Below, one piece after another: positions 32,753 to 42,109 of a stretch of 64,000 bases of DNA (position 1 is its first letter; the number at the start of each line of letters is the position of its first letter). Position numbers and translations under genes: made by a program. Source of the DNA: Burkholderia sp. BCC1644 (lineage in GTDB: Bacteria > Pseudomonadota > Gammaproteobacteria > Burkholderiales > Burkholderiaceae); contig NZ_CADFEI010000025.1 of the NCBI RefSeq assembly GCF_902833225.1, positions 1-64,000 on the forward strand. The letters are read 5' to 3'. Below the pieces are notes generated by a model that saw only the letters and a program-made list of their open reading frames with translations, did not search any database and was not told where the DNA came from.

Positions 32753-33211
32753 GTGCAACTGACGGAACTGATAGAAACCACGGTCACCGGGCTCGGCTAC
32801 GAGCTGGTGGATCTCGAGCGCACCGGGCGCGGCATGCTTTGCATCTATATCGATCAGCCTGCCGGCATCTCGCTCGAAGATTGCGAAAAGGTCACGCGTC
32901 AGCTCCAGCACGTCTTGACGGTCGAAAACATCGATTACGAACGGCTCGAAGTCTCGTCCCCGGGGCTCGACCGCCCGTTGAAGAAGCTGGCCGACTTCGA
33001 GCGCTTCGCTGGCAGCGAAGTCTCCGTGACCTTGAAAAAGCCGCTGGACGGGCGCAAGACGTACCGGGGCATTCTGCACGCGCCGAATGGCGAAACGATC
33101 GGTTTGGAATTTGAGGGGAAGAAGGGCGAGGCAGCCATGCTGGATTTCACGCTGGCCGATATCGACAAAGCCCGCCTGATTCCGCAAGTTGACTTTAGGA
33201 GCCGCAAATAA
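32753..33211 (+). CDS. rimP: Ribosome maturation factor RimP
   Basis: A 152-residue protein that assists 30S subunit assembly. The N-domain contains YELVDLERTGRGMLCIYIDQ and LQHVLTVENIDYERLEVSSPGLDRPL, the family signature; the C-domain is an SH3-like barrel. The start codon is GTG at 32753, following GAGAGGACACA. The final A of its stop codon is the first base of the nusA ATG, so translation is coupled. Confidence 0.95.
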   Translation: MQLTELIETTVTGLGYELVDLERTGRGMLCIYIDQPAGISLEDCEKVTRQLQHVLTVENIDYERLEVSSPGLDRPLKKLADFERFAGSEVSVTLKKPLDGRKTYRGILHAPNGETIGLEFEGKKGEAAMLDFTLADIDKARLIPQVDFRSRK

Positions 33212-34686
33212 TGAGTCGCGAAGTGTTGATGCTGGTGGATGCGCTGGCGCGCGAGAAAAACGTCGACAAGGATGTGGTGCTGGGCGCCCTCGAGGCTGCG
33301 CTCGCGTCCGCTTCCAAGAAGCTGTTCGACGAAGGCGCCGAAATCCGCGTCCATATCGATCGCGAAAGCGGCGAGCACGAAACCTTCCGTCGCTGGCTCG
33401 TCGTGCCCGACGAGGCAGGCTTGCAGGAGCCGGATCGCGAGATCCTGCTGTTCGAAGCACGTGAGCAGAAGTCCGACGTCGAAGTCGGCGAATATGTCGA
33501 GGAACCCGTTCCGTCGATCGAGTTCGGCCGCATCGGCGCGCAGGCTGCGAAGCAAGTGATCCTGCAGAAGGTGCGCGACGCGGAGCGCGAGCAGATCCTG
33601 AACGACTACCTCGAGCGTGGCGAAAAGATCATGACCGGCACGGTGAAGCGCCTCGACAAAGGCAACTTCATCGTCGAATCGGGCCGTGTCGAGGCGCTGC
33701 TGCGCCGCGATCAGCTGATCCCGAAGGAAAACCTGCGCGTGGGCGACCGCGTGCGTGCATACATCGCGAAGGTCGACCGCACTGCGCGCGGCCCGCAGAT
33801 CGAGCTGTCGCGTACGGCGCCCGAATTCCTGATGAAGCTGTTCGAGATGGAAGTGCCGGAAATCGAGCAGGGCCTGCTCGAAATCAAGGCGGCTGCCCGT
33901 GATCCGGGCGTGCGCGCGAAGATCGGCGTCATCGCCTACGACAAGCGGATCGATCCGATCGGCACCTGCGTCGGCATCCGCGGTTCGCGCGTGCAGGCCG
34001 TGCGCAACGAGCTCGGTGGCGAAAACATCGACATCGTGCTATGGTCGGAGGATCCCGCCCAGTTCGTGATCGGCGCGCTCGCGCCGGCAGCTGTCCAGTC
34101 GATCGTCGTCGATGAAGAAAAGCATTCGATGGACGTCGTCGTCGACGAGAACGAATTGGCTGTCGCGATCGGCCGCAGCGGTCAGAACGTTCGCCTTGCC
34201 GGTGAGCTGACCGGCTGGCAGATCAACATCATGACGCCGGACGAATCCGCCCTGAAGCAGGGTGAAGAGCGCGACCGGCTGCGTGCACTGTTCATGGCGC
34301 GTCTCGACGTCGACGAAGAAGTTGCCGACATCCTGATCGACGAAGGCTTCACGAGCCTCGAAGAGATTGCCTACGTGCCGCTCAACGAAATGCTCGAAAT
34401 CGAAGCGTTCGACGAGGACACCGTGCACGAACTGCGCAACCGCGCACGCGACGCGCTGTTGACGATGGCCATCGCGAACGAAGAAAAGGTCGAGAACGCA
34501 GCGCTGGATCTCAAGAGCCTCGACGGCATCACGCCGGAGCTGCTCGCGAAGCTGGCCGAACACGGTGTGCAGACGCGGGACGATCTCGCCGAGCTGGCTG
34601 TGGATGAACTGGTCGACATGACCGGGATGGAAGAGGATGCCGCTAAGGCGTTGATCATGAAAGCACGTGAACACTGGTTCCAGTGA
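33211..34686 (+). CDS. nusA: Transcription termination/antitermination factor NusA
   Basis: A 491-residue RNA polymerase-associated factor that modulates pausing, intrinsic termination and rRNA antitermination. The order is N-terminal RNAP-binding domain (1-125), S1 domain (about 135-200, MTGTVKRLDKGNFIVESGRV), two KH domains (about 205-345, DPIGTCVGIRGSRVQAVRNE; AIGRSGQNVRLAGELTGW) and two acidic repeats at the C-terminus (about 365-490). Its position between rimP and infB is conserved. Confidence 0.97.
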   Translation: MSREVLMLVDALAREKNVDKDVVLGALEAALASASKKLFDEGAEIRVHIDRESGEHETFRRWLVVPDEAGLQEPDREILLFEAREQKSDVEVGEYVEEPVPSIEFGRIGAQAAKQVILQKVRDAEREQILNDYLERGEKIMTGTVKRLDKGNFIVESGRVEALLRRDQLIPKENLRVGDRVRAYIAKVDRTARGPQIELSRTAPEFLMKLFEMEVPEIEQGLLEIKAAARDPGVRAKIGVIAYDKRIDPIGTCVGIRGSRVQAVRNELGGENIDIVLWSEDPAQFVIGALAPAAVQSIVVDEEKHSMDVVVDENELAVAIGRSGQNVRLAGELTGWQINIMTPDESALKQGEERDRLRALFMARLDVDEEVADILIDEGFTSLEEIAYVPLNEMLEIEAFDEDTVHELRNRARDALLTMAIANEEKVENAALDLKSLDGITPELLAKLAEHGVQTRDDLAELAVDELVDMTGMEEDAAKALIMKAREHWFQ

Positions 34687-34777
34687 GAAATGACCATGGC
34701 GCACTGATTTGATGGCGGCCGTATGGCCTGACCCGATGCTAACCGCAAGGAATCGGTCCTTGCACTAAGAGGAATGA

Positions 34778-37690
34778 ATGGCGAGTAACAACGTAGCCCA
34801 ATTTGCCGCGGAACTGAAAATGCCTGCTGGTGTGCTGCTCGAACAGCTGCAGGCAGCGGGCGTCCAGAAAGCGAGTGAAGACGATGCGCTGTCCGAAACG
34901 GACAAGGCGCGTCTGCTCGATCATTTGCGCAAGTCGCACGGCGCAACCGACGGCGACAAGCGCAAGATCACGCTGACCCGCAAGCATACGTCGGAGATCA
35001 AGCAATCTGACGCGACGGGCAAGGCTCGCACCATTCAGGTCGAGGTCCGCAAGAAGCGCACGTTCGTCAAGCGCGACGACGTGAGCGAGGGTGCGGAACA
35101 GGGTCAGGCGCAGGTCGCCGAAGCGGACGACGATGCGGAACTGAAGCGTCGCGAGGAAGAGGCGCGCCGCGAGGCCGAGCTGCTCGAGAAGCAGGCGCAG
35201 GAACTGCGCGAGCGCCAGGAACGCCTGGAGCGCGACGAAGCCGAACGCCGCGCCCGCGAGGAAGCGGCTGAAGCCGAGCGCCGTCGTGCCGAGGAAGAAG
35301 CGGCGAAGCGTGCCGCGGCCGAAGCCGCTGTGGCACAGCAGCAGGCGGCAGCGCAGCAGGCTGCTGCGGCCGAGCAGGAAACGGCAAGCGCACAGTCCGC
35401 GCAGGACGAGGCACGCGCGGCCGCCGAACGTGCGGCCCAGCGCGAAGCAGCGAAGAAGGCCGAGGACGCAGCCCGCGAGGCGGCGGACAAGGCGCGCGCC
35501 GAGCAGGAAGAGATCAGCAAGCGTCGCGCGGCGGCAGAAGCCGAAGCACGCGCGATCCGCGAAATGATGAACACGCCGCGCAAGGCCGTGGTCAAGGCAG
35601 TCGAGCCGCCGAAGCCGGTCGAGCCGCCGAAGCCGGCCGAAGCGAAGGGTACGCTGCACAAGCCGGCGAAGCCGGAAGGCGCGCAGGCGCGTCCGGCCGT
35701 GAAGAAGCCGGCCGGTGCTGCCACCCCGGCAACGACGCAGGCGCCGGCAGGCGCGGGCGACCGCAACAAGAAGCCCGCAGGCAAGGGTGGCTGGCAGGAC
35801 GACGCGTCGAAGCGCCGCGGCATCAAGACGCGCGGCGATTCGAGCGGCGGCGTCGACCGCGGCTGGCGCGGCGGCCCGAAGGGTCGCGGCCGTCACCAGG
35901 ACAGCTCGACGTTCCAGGCGCCGACCGAACCGATCGTCCGTGAAGTGCACGTGCCGGAAACCGTGTCGGTTGCCGATCTCGCGCACAAGATGTCGATCAA
36001 GGCCTCCGAAGTCATCAAGGTGATGATGAAGATGGGCCAGATGGTCACGATCAACCAGGTGCTGGACCAGGAAACGGCGATGATCATCGTCGAGGAACTG
36101 GGCCATCGCGCGGTTGCCGCGAAGCTGGACGATCCGGAAGCGCTGCTGGTCGAAGGCGAAACGAGTACCGATGCGGAGCAACTGCCGCGTCCGCCGGTCG
36201 TCACGGTCATGGGTCACGTCGACCACGGCAAGACCTCGCTGCTGGACCACATCCGCCGCGCGAAGGTTGCCGCTGGCGAAGCGGGCGGCATTACGCAGCA
36301 CATCGGCGCTTATCACGTCGACACGCCGCGTGGCGTCATCACGTTCCTCGATACGCCGGGTCACGAAGCGTTCACGGCAATGCGTGCACGCGGCGCGAAG
36401 GCGACCGACATCGTGGTGCTGGTGGTGGCAGCCGACGACGGCGTGATGCCGCAGACGAAGGAAGCCATCGCCCACGCGAAGGCGGGTGGTGTGCCGATCG
36501 TCGTGGCGATCAACAAGATCGACAAGCCGGACGCGAACCTCGATCGCGTCAAGCAGGAGCTGGTCGCGGAAGGCGTCGTGCCGGAAGAGTACGGTGGCGA
36601 TTCGCCGTTCGTGCCGGTGTCGGCCAAGACGGGCGCGGGTATCGACGATCTGCTCGAGAACGTGTTGCTGCAAGCCGAAGTGCTGGAGTTGAAGGCACCG
36701 GTCGAAGCACCGGCCAAGGGCATCGTGATCGAAGCGAAGCTCGACAAGGGCAAAGGCCCGGTCGCGACGATCCTCGTGCAGTCCGGTACGCTGAATCGCG
36801 GCGACATCGTGCTGGCCGGTACGGCCTACGGCCGCGTGCGTGCGATGCTCGACGAGAACGGCAAGCCGGCGAAGGAAGCCGGCCCGTCGATCCCGGTCGA
36901 AATCCAGGGTCTGTCGGAAGTGCCGGGCGCGGGCGAAGAAGTGATCGTGCTGCCGGACGAGCGCAAGGCGCGTGAAATCGCCCTGTTCCGTCAAGGCAAG
37001 TTCCGCGACGTGAAGCTGGCGAAGCAGCAGGCCGCGAAGCTGGAAAGCATGCTCGAACAGATGGGCGAAGGCGAAGTGCAGAACCTGCCGCTCATCATCA
37101 AGGCAGACGTGCAGGGTTCGCAGGAAGCACTCGTGCAGTCGCTGCTCAAGCTGTCGACCGACGAAGTGCGCGTGCAGATCGTGCACAGCGCGGTGGGTGG
37201 CATCAGCGAAAACGACGTCAACCTCGCGACGGCATCGAAGGCGGTCATCATCGGCTTCAACACGCGTGCGGATGCACAGGCACGCAAGCTGGCCGAGGCG
37301 AACGGCATCGACATCCGTTACTACAACATCATCTATGACGCAGTGGATGAGGTGAAGGCGGCGATGTCGGGCATGCTGGCGCCGGAGAAGCGCGAAGTCA
37401 TCACCGGCATGGTCGAGGTGCGCCAGGTCTTCAAGGTGCCGAAGATCGGTGCGGTCGCCGGCTGTATGGTGACGGACGGTATCGTCAAGCGCTCGTCGTC
37501 GGTGCGCGTGCTGCGCAACAACGTCGTGATCTTCACCGGCGAACTCGAATCGCTGAAGCGCTTCAAGGACGACGTGAAGGAAGTGAAGCAAGGCTTCGAG
37601 TGCGGTATGTCGGTGAAGAACTTCAACGACATCGTCGAAGGCGACCAGTTCGAAGTCTTCGAAGTGACCGAAGTCGCGCGTACGCTGTAA
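34778..37690 (+). CDS. infB: Translation initiation factor IF-2
   Basis: A 970-residue GTPase that brings fMet-tRNA to the 30S subunit. An IF2_N domain (1-52) is followed by a long charged, Ala/Glu/Lys-rich segment (about 60-370, partly coiled coil), a second IF2_N module, and the G domain from about residue 470 with GHVDHGKTSL (G1), DTPGHEAF (G3) and NKIDKP (G4). Domains II, III and IV follow, ending in IVEGDQFEVFEVTEVART. Internal starts giving IF-2 beta-like forms are possible but not obvious. Confidence 0.97.
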   Translation: MASNNVAQFAAELKMPAGVLLEQLQAAGVQKASEDDALSETDKARLLDHLRKSHGATDGDKRKITLTRKHTSEIKQSDATGKARTIQVEVRKKRTFVKRDDVSEGAEQGQAQVAEADDDAELKRREEEARREAELLEKQAQELRERQERLERDEAERRAREEAAEAERRRAEEEAAKRAAAEAAVAQQQAAAQQAAAAEQETASAQSAQDEARAAAERAAQREAAKKAEDAAREAADKARAEQEEISKRRAAAEAEARAIREMMNTPRKAVVKAVEPPKPVEPPKPAEAKGTLHKPAKPEGAQARPAVKKPAGAATPATTQAPAGAGDRNKKPAGKGGWQDDASKRRGIKTRGDSSGGVDRGWRGGPKGRGRHQDSSTFQAPTEPIVREVHVPETVSVADLAHKMSIKASEVIKVMMKMGQMVTINQVLDQETAMIIVEELGHRAVAAKLDDPEALLVEGETSTDAEQLPRPPVVTVMGHVDHGKTSLLDHIRRAKVAAGEAGGITQHIGAYHVDTPRGVITFLDTPGHEAFTAMRARGAKATDIVVLVVAADDGVMPQTKEAIAHAKAGGVPIVVAINKIDKPDANLDRVKQELVAEGVVPEEYGGDSPFVPVSAKTGAGIDDLLENVLLQAEVLELKAPVEAPAKGIVIEAKLDKGKGPVATILVQSGTLNRGDIVLAGTAYGRVRAMLDENGKPAKEAGPSIPVEIQGLSEVPGAGEEVIVLPDERKAREIALFRQGKFRDVKLAKQQAAKLESMLEQMGEGEVQNLPLIIKADVQGSQEALVQSLLKLSTDEVRVQIVHSAVGGISENDVNLATASKAVIIGFNTRADAQARKLAEANGIDIRYYNIIYDAVDEVKAAMSGMLAPEKREVITGMVEVRQVFKVPKIGAVAGCMVTDGIVKRSSSVRVLRNNVVIFTGELESLKRFKDDVKEVKQGFECGMSVKNFNDIVEGDQFEVFEVTEVARTL

Positions 37691-37804
37691 TCGTCGCACA
37701 TCGGCTCATGGGCGGGGCAGGCTTGGGCCTGTCCCGCCCATTTTCATGGTGGCGTGCCGACAATGGCCGCCGCTTTATCCTGATAAACGGATCACGGATC
37801 GATC

Positions 37805-38203
37805 ATGTCCAGGAAGCGTACTTCCCCCAATCGCAACGTTCAGATCGCCGACCAGATTCAGCGCGATCTGTCCGAACTCATCATGCGCGAGGTCAAAGAC
37901 CCGCGTATCGGCATCGTGACCATCCAGAGCGTGGAGCTCACGCCGGACTATGCGCACGCGAAGGTCTACTTCACTGCGCTCACCGGCGATCCGGAAAAGA
38001 CGCAGGAGGCGCTGAACCACGCGTCGGGCCACCTGCACAACCTGCTGTTCAAGCGCCTGCACATTCATACGGTGCCGACGCTGCATTTCCATTACGACCA
38101 GACGATCGAGAAGGCCGTCGAAATGTCGCGCCTGATCAAGGAAGCGAACGCGACGCGCGCGAAGGACGACGACGAGGCCGACGCGCCCTCCAAGGACGAC
38201 TGA
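37805..38203 (+). CDS. rbfA: Ribosome-binding factor A
   Basis: A 132-residue KH-like protein needed for late 30S maturation and cold adaptation. Conserved segments are RNVQIADQIQRDLSELIMRE, VKDPRIGIVTIQSVELTPDY and HTVPTLHFHYDQTIEKAVEM. A charged tail (ATRAKDDDEADAPSKDD) ends it. It lies 114 bp after infB and 13 bp before truB. Confidence 0.96.
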   Translation: MSRKRTSPNRNVQIADQIQRDLSELIMREVKDPRIGIVTIQSVELTPDYAHAKVYFTALTGDPEKTQEALNHASGHLHNLLFKRLHIHTVPTLHFHYDQTIEKAVEMSRLIKEANATRAKDDDEADAPSKDD

Positions 38204-38216
38204 TCTCGACCGGCCT

Positions 38217-39149
38217 ATGACGACTGCAGCACCCCAACGTCCGCGTGTGCCCCGGCGCGTGCTGGACGGCGTCCTCCTGCTCGACAAGCCGGTCGGCCTG
38301 TCGAGCAACGATGCGCTGATTCGCGCGAAGCGCCTGCTCCTCGCGAAGAAAGCCGGTCACACCGGTACGCTCGATCCGCTGGCGTCGGGCCTGCTGCCGC
38401 TGTGTTTCGGCGAGGCGACCAAGTTTTCGCAGGATTTGCTCGAGGCTGACAAGACCTACGAAGCGACGATGCGTCTTGGCCAGCGCACGGCCACCGGCGA
38501 TGCGGAAGGCGACGTGATCGACACGCGGCCCGTCGAATGCGACCGGGCCGCGGTAGAAGCCGCGCTCGTGCGCTTCACCGGCGAGATCGTGCAGGTGCCG
38601 CCGATGTATTCGGCGCTCAAGCGAGATGGCAAGCCGCTGTACGAATACGCGCGCGCGGGCCAGACCGTCGAGCGGGAAGGTCGTAACGTAACGATTCATG
38701 TGCTCGAACTGCTCGCTTGCGAGTTGCCCGACGTGACGTTTCGCGTGACCTGCAGCAAGGGCACGTACGTGCGTACGCTTGCGGAAGACATCGGCGAGGC
38801 GCTTGGTTGCGGCGCGCATCTGACGATGCTGCGTCGCACGGGCGTCGGTGCGCTGACGCTCGAACACGCGGTGACGCTCGATGCGTTGTCGGATGCAGCC
38901 GAAGCGGCGCGCGATGCATGGCTCCAGCCGGTCGATGCGTTGTTGTCGACGTTTCCGCTCGTTCGTCTCGACGACGCGTCCGCGAAGCGGTTCCTGCACG
39001 GCCAGCGTCTGCCGCTGTCGGAGCTCGGGCCGATCGATGCGGCCGACGGCGAGCGTGTGCGCGTCTACGACGCCACGCGGCTGCTCGGCGTGGCGCGCAA
39101 GGCCAATGGCGTACTGGCACCGGAACGGCTCGTTGTGACGGCGGCCTGA
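38217..39149 (+). CDS. truB: tRNA pseudouridine-55 synthase
   Basis: A 310-residue enzyme making the universal pseudouridine 55 of the tRNA T-loop. The catalytic Asp lies in AKKAGHTGTLDPLASGLLPL (near residue 55), and the RNA-binding motif is GEIVQVPPMYSALKRDGKPL. A PUA-like C-terminal domain follows. It is the last gene of the nusA-infB operon and is followed by a bidirectional terminator. Confidence 0.96.
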   Translation: MTTAAPQRPRVPRRVLDGVLLLDKPVGLSSNDALIRAKRLLLAKKAGHTGTLDPLASGLLPLCFGEATKFSQDLLEADKTYEATMRLGQRTATGDAEGDVIDTRPVECDRAAVEAALVRFTGEIVQVPPMYSALKRDGKPLYEYARAGQTVEREGRNVTIHVLELLACELPDVTFRVTCSKGTYVRTLAEDIGEALGCGAHLTMLRRTGVGALTLEHAVTLDALSDAAEAARDAWLQPVDALLSTFPLVRLDDASAKRFLHGQRLPLSELGPIDAADGERVRVYDATRLLGVARKANGVLAPERLVVTAA

Positions 39150-39183
39150 CGCAGCGGCGCGAGTACGCCGCAGTCGGCACAAG

Positions 39184-39215
39184 AAAAAGCCCGGTCGAAT
39201 CGACCGGGCTTTTTT
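39184..39215. terminator. Bidirectional terminator between truB and emrB-like gene
   Basis: AAAAAGCCCGGTCG and CGACCGGGCTTTTTT arms with an AAT loop; A and T runs on both sides serve both convergent genes. Confidence 0.92.
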
Positions 39216-39254
39216 GTTTGATGCGTCAGCGTTGCAGCATCGCGCTCCGTGTGA

Positions 39255-40814
39255 TCAGTGCGCCGCCGACGCGGCCGCCCCGGCATCGCCGCCGCCCGAG
39301 CGCTCGGGCTTGGTGATCCAGATCAGTGCGATCAGCAACACGAAGATCGCCGCGGAGATGTAGAACAAGTCGTTCACGCCGAGCTGGGCGGCCTGTTGGG
39401 TAGCCAGGTTGTTGATCAGCCCGTGTGCCTGGTCCTGCGTCAGCCCGAGGTTGCCCATCTGCGTGACGGCCTGGTTGAACGTCGGGTTGTACACGTTCGT
39501 CTGTTCGACCAGTTGCGCGTGATGGAAGTTGTTGCGGTGATCCCACGCGGTCTGGAAGATCGACGTGCCGATGCCGCCGCACATGATCCGCACGAAGTTC
39601 GACAGGCCGGACGCCGCGGGAATGCGGTGGCCGGGCAGGCCGGACAACGTGATCGACACGAGCGGGATGAAGAAGCCGGCCATCGCGATGCCCTGTACGA
39701 GCGTCGGCAGCGTCAGCGACCATTCGTCGACGCCGGTCGTGTAGCGTGAGCGCATCCAGAAGCACAGTGCGAACGTCAGGAATGCGGCGGTCGCGATGTA
39801 GCGCGGATCGGTGCGCGGCAGGAACTTGCCGGTCAACGGCGACAGCAGGATCGCGAACAGCCCGACCGGTGCCATCACGAGGCCGGCGTCGGTCGCCGTG
39901 TAGCCGATCTGGGTCTGCAACCACAGCGGCAGCAGCACGAGGTTGCCGAAGTAGAGCCCGTAACCGACTGCCAGTGCGACCGTACCACCCGTGAAGTTGC
40001 GCCGGCGGAACAGCGACAGGTCGACGACGGGGTGCTCGGCGGTCAGCTCCCAGATCACGAAGAACGCGAACGAGATGATCGCGATCAGCGCGAGCGCGAC
40101 GATCGTCGTCGACGAGAACCAGTCCAGATCCTTGCCCTTGTCGAGCATGATCTGAAGCGAGCCGACCCACAGCACGAGCAGTGCCAGGCCGACGCCGTCG
40201 ATCGGCGCGCGGCGCACCGTCGATTCACGCGCGCGATAGATCGACCACGTCGCAAGCGCGGCGGCGATGCCGACCGGGATGTTCACGTAGAAGATCCACG
40301 GCCACGAGTAGTTGTCCGAAATCCAGCCGCCGAGAATCGGGCCCGCGACCGGCGCGATCAGCGTCGTCATCGACCACAGCGCAAGCGCCATCGGCGCCTT
40401 CGCACGTGGATAGCTCGACAGCAGCAGCGATTGCGACAGCGGAATCATCGGGCCGGCGACCGCGCCCTGCAGCACGCGCGACGCGAGCAGGAACGGCAGG
40501 CTCGGCGCGAGGCCGCACATCCACGACGAGATGACGAACAGGATGATCGACGCGAGGAACAGGCGGACCTGCCCGAAGCGATCGGTCAGCCAGCCCGTCA
40601 GCGGCACCGAGATCGCGTTCGCGACCGCGAACGACGTGATGACCCACGTGCCCTGGTCGGACGACACGCCGAGATCGCCCGAGATGGTCGGGATCGCGAC
40701 GTTCGCGATGGACGTGTCGAGCACGTTCATGAACACCGCGAGCGATACCGCGATCGTCCCGAGCAGAAGTTTCCCGCCCTGCAAGGGCGGGTACGAGACA
40801 GGAGCCTGTGCCAT
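39255..40814 (-). CDS. DHA2 family (EmrB/QacA) multidrug efflux MFS transporter
   Basis: A 519-residue inner-membrane transporter with about 14 hydrophobic segments. The start region AVFMNVLDTSIANVAIPTIS and the GWLTDRFGQVRLF motif A are typical of DHA2 EmrB proteins; GPILGGWISDNYSWPWIFYV matches motif C. It works with the adjacent HlyD-type adaptor and NodT-type outer-membrane channel as a proton-driven tripartite pump. The substrate is unknown. It is last in the operon marR-nodT-emrA-emrB on the minus strand. Confidence 0.94.
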   Translation of the reverse strand: MAQAPVSYPPLQGGKLLLGTIAVSLAVFMNVLDTSIANVAIPTISGDLGVSSDQGTWVITSFAVANAISVPLTGWLTDRFGQVRLFLASIILFVISSWMCGLAPSLPFLLASRVLQGAVAGPMIPLSQSLLLSSYPRAKAPMALALWSMTTLIAPVAGPILGGWISDNYSWPWIFYVNIPVGIAAALATWSIYRARESTVRRAPIDGVGLALLVLWVGSLQIMLDKGKDLDWFSSTTIVALALIAIISFAFFVIWELTAEHPVVDLSLFRRRNFTGGTVALAVGYGLYFGNLVLLPLWLQTQIGYTATDAGLVMAPVGLFAILLSPLTGKFLPRTDPRYIATAAFLTFALCFWMRSRYTTGVDEWSLTLPTLVQGIAMAGFFIPLVSITLSGLPGHRIPAASGLSNFVRIMCGGIGTSIFQTAWDHRNNFHHAQLVEQTNVYNPTFNQAVTQMGNLGLTQDQAHGLINNLATQQAAQLGVNDLFYISAAIFVLLIALIWITKPERSGGGDAGAAASAAH

Positions 40815-40842
40815 GTCGGTTGTTTTTCCGGAGTCGGAACGA

Positions 40843-42057
40843 TTACATCATTTTCGCGGCGCTGTTCGGCTTCGCCGCCACGGGTGCCGACGCGTTGCCG
40901 CCTGCGTTCTCGGCGATGACGCGCGCGATTTCGGCATCGGCTTCGTCTCCGTACTTCGCGAACACGTTGGTCTCGTAGACGGTGTTCGGCGCGTTGACGA
41001 GCTGGTCGCCGCGTTCGTCCTTGATGTCCACGTCGACCTGCATCGACAGGCCGATGCGCAGCGGATGCTTGTCGAGATCCTTCGGGTCGAGCTCGATCCG
41101 CACCGGCAGGCGCTGCACGACCTTGATCCAGTTGCCGGTCGCATTCTGCGCCGGCAGCAGCGAGAACGCCGAGCCCGTCCCGGCCGAGAAGCCGACGACC
41201 TTGCCGTGGTAGGTGACCGACGAGCCGTAGATGTCGGCCGTCATCTCGACCGGCTGGCCGATGCGCATGTGCTTCAGCTGGACTTCCTTGAAGTTCGCGT
41301 CGACCCACACGGCGTTCAGCGGCACCACCGACATCAGCGGCGTGCCCGGCGACACGCGCTGGCCGACCTGCACCGAGCGCTTCGCGACGTAGCCGGTGAC
41401 CGGCGCCGGCAGCACGTTACGCGCATTCGCGAGGTAGGCGTCGCGAACCTTCGCGGCGGCGGCCATCACGTTCGGGTGCGATGCGATCGTCGTGTTCGCG
41501 GTCAGTGCGCGATTCGACGCGAGCTGCTGCTGCGCGGCGTCGACCGATGCCTGCGCGGCCTTCACGGCGTCGCGTGCGTGCGAGATTTCTTCCTGCGACA
41601 CGGCGCCCGTCTGAGCGACGGCCATGCGACGACGCAGGTCGTCCTGGGCCTTCGACAGGTCGGACTGGCGCAGCGCGACCTGCGCGCGGTACTGGTCGTC
41701 GTTGACGAACAGGCCGCGCACCTGGCGCACCGTCTGCGCGAGGTTCGCTTCCGCCTGCTGCAGCGCGACCTGCGAATCGGCCGGGTCGAGCACGACCAGC
41801 GGGTCGCCGGACTTGACCGTCTGCGTATCGTCCGCCTTCACGGCGATCACGGTGCCGGTGACCTGCGGCGTGATCTGTACGACGTTGCCGTTCACGTACG
41901 CATCGTCGGTGCCTTCATGGAAGCGGGCGACGAGGAAGTAATACAGGCCGTACGCGATGGCCGCGATCACGATGACCGCGACGAGCAGCGTCATCATTCG
42001 CTTGCGCTTGCCGTTGTTCTGCGGCTGCGCGCTGGCGGCGTTTTGTTGGTCGCTCAT
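40843..42057 (-). CDS. EmrA/HlyD family efflux periplasmic adaptor
   Basis: A 404-residue membrane-fusion protein with one N-terminal transmembrane helix (MMTLLVAVIVIAAIAYGLYY), a biotinyl-lipoyl half motif (GNVVQITPQVTGTVIAVKAD), a long alpha-helical hairpin (about 100-200) and beta-barrel segments. It is the adaptor that links the EmrB-like pump to the outer-membrane channel. It starts 28 bp before the emrB-like gene and 52 bp after the NodT-like gene, consistent with one operon. Confidence 0.94.
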   Translation of the reverse strand: MSDQQNAASAQPQNNGKRKRMMTLLVAVIVIAAIAYGLYYFLVARFHEGTDDAYVNGNVVQITPQVTGTVIAVKADDTQTVKSGDPLVVLDPADSQVALQQAEANLAQTVRQVRGLFVNDDQYRAQVALRQSDLSKAQDDLRRRMAVAQTGAVSQEEISHARDAVKAAQASVDAAQQQLASNRALTANTTIASHPNVMAAAAKVRDAYLANARNVLPAPVTGYVAKRSVQVGQRVSPGTPLMSVVPLNAVWVDANFKEVQLKHMRIGQPVEMTADIYGSSVTYHGKVVGFSAGTGSAFSLLPAQNATGNWIKVVQRLPVRIELDPKDLDKHPLRIGLSMQVDVDIKDERGDQLVNAPNTVYETNVFAKYGDEADAEIARVIAENAGGNASAPVAAKPNSAAKMM

Positions 42058-42109
42058 GGCGATTTTCTCCGTCCGTTATTTCGAGTGTCTGCGTAGTGGT
42101 GGCGCCGGA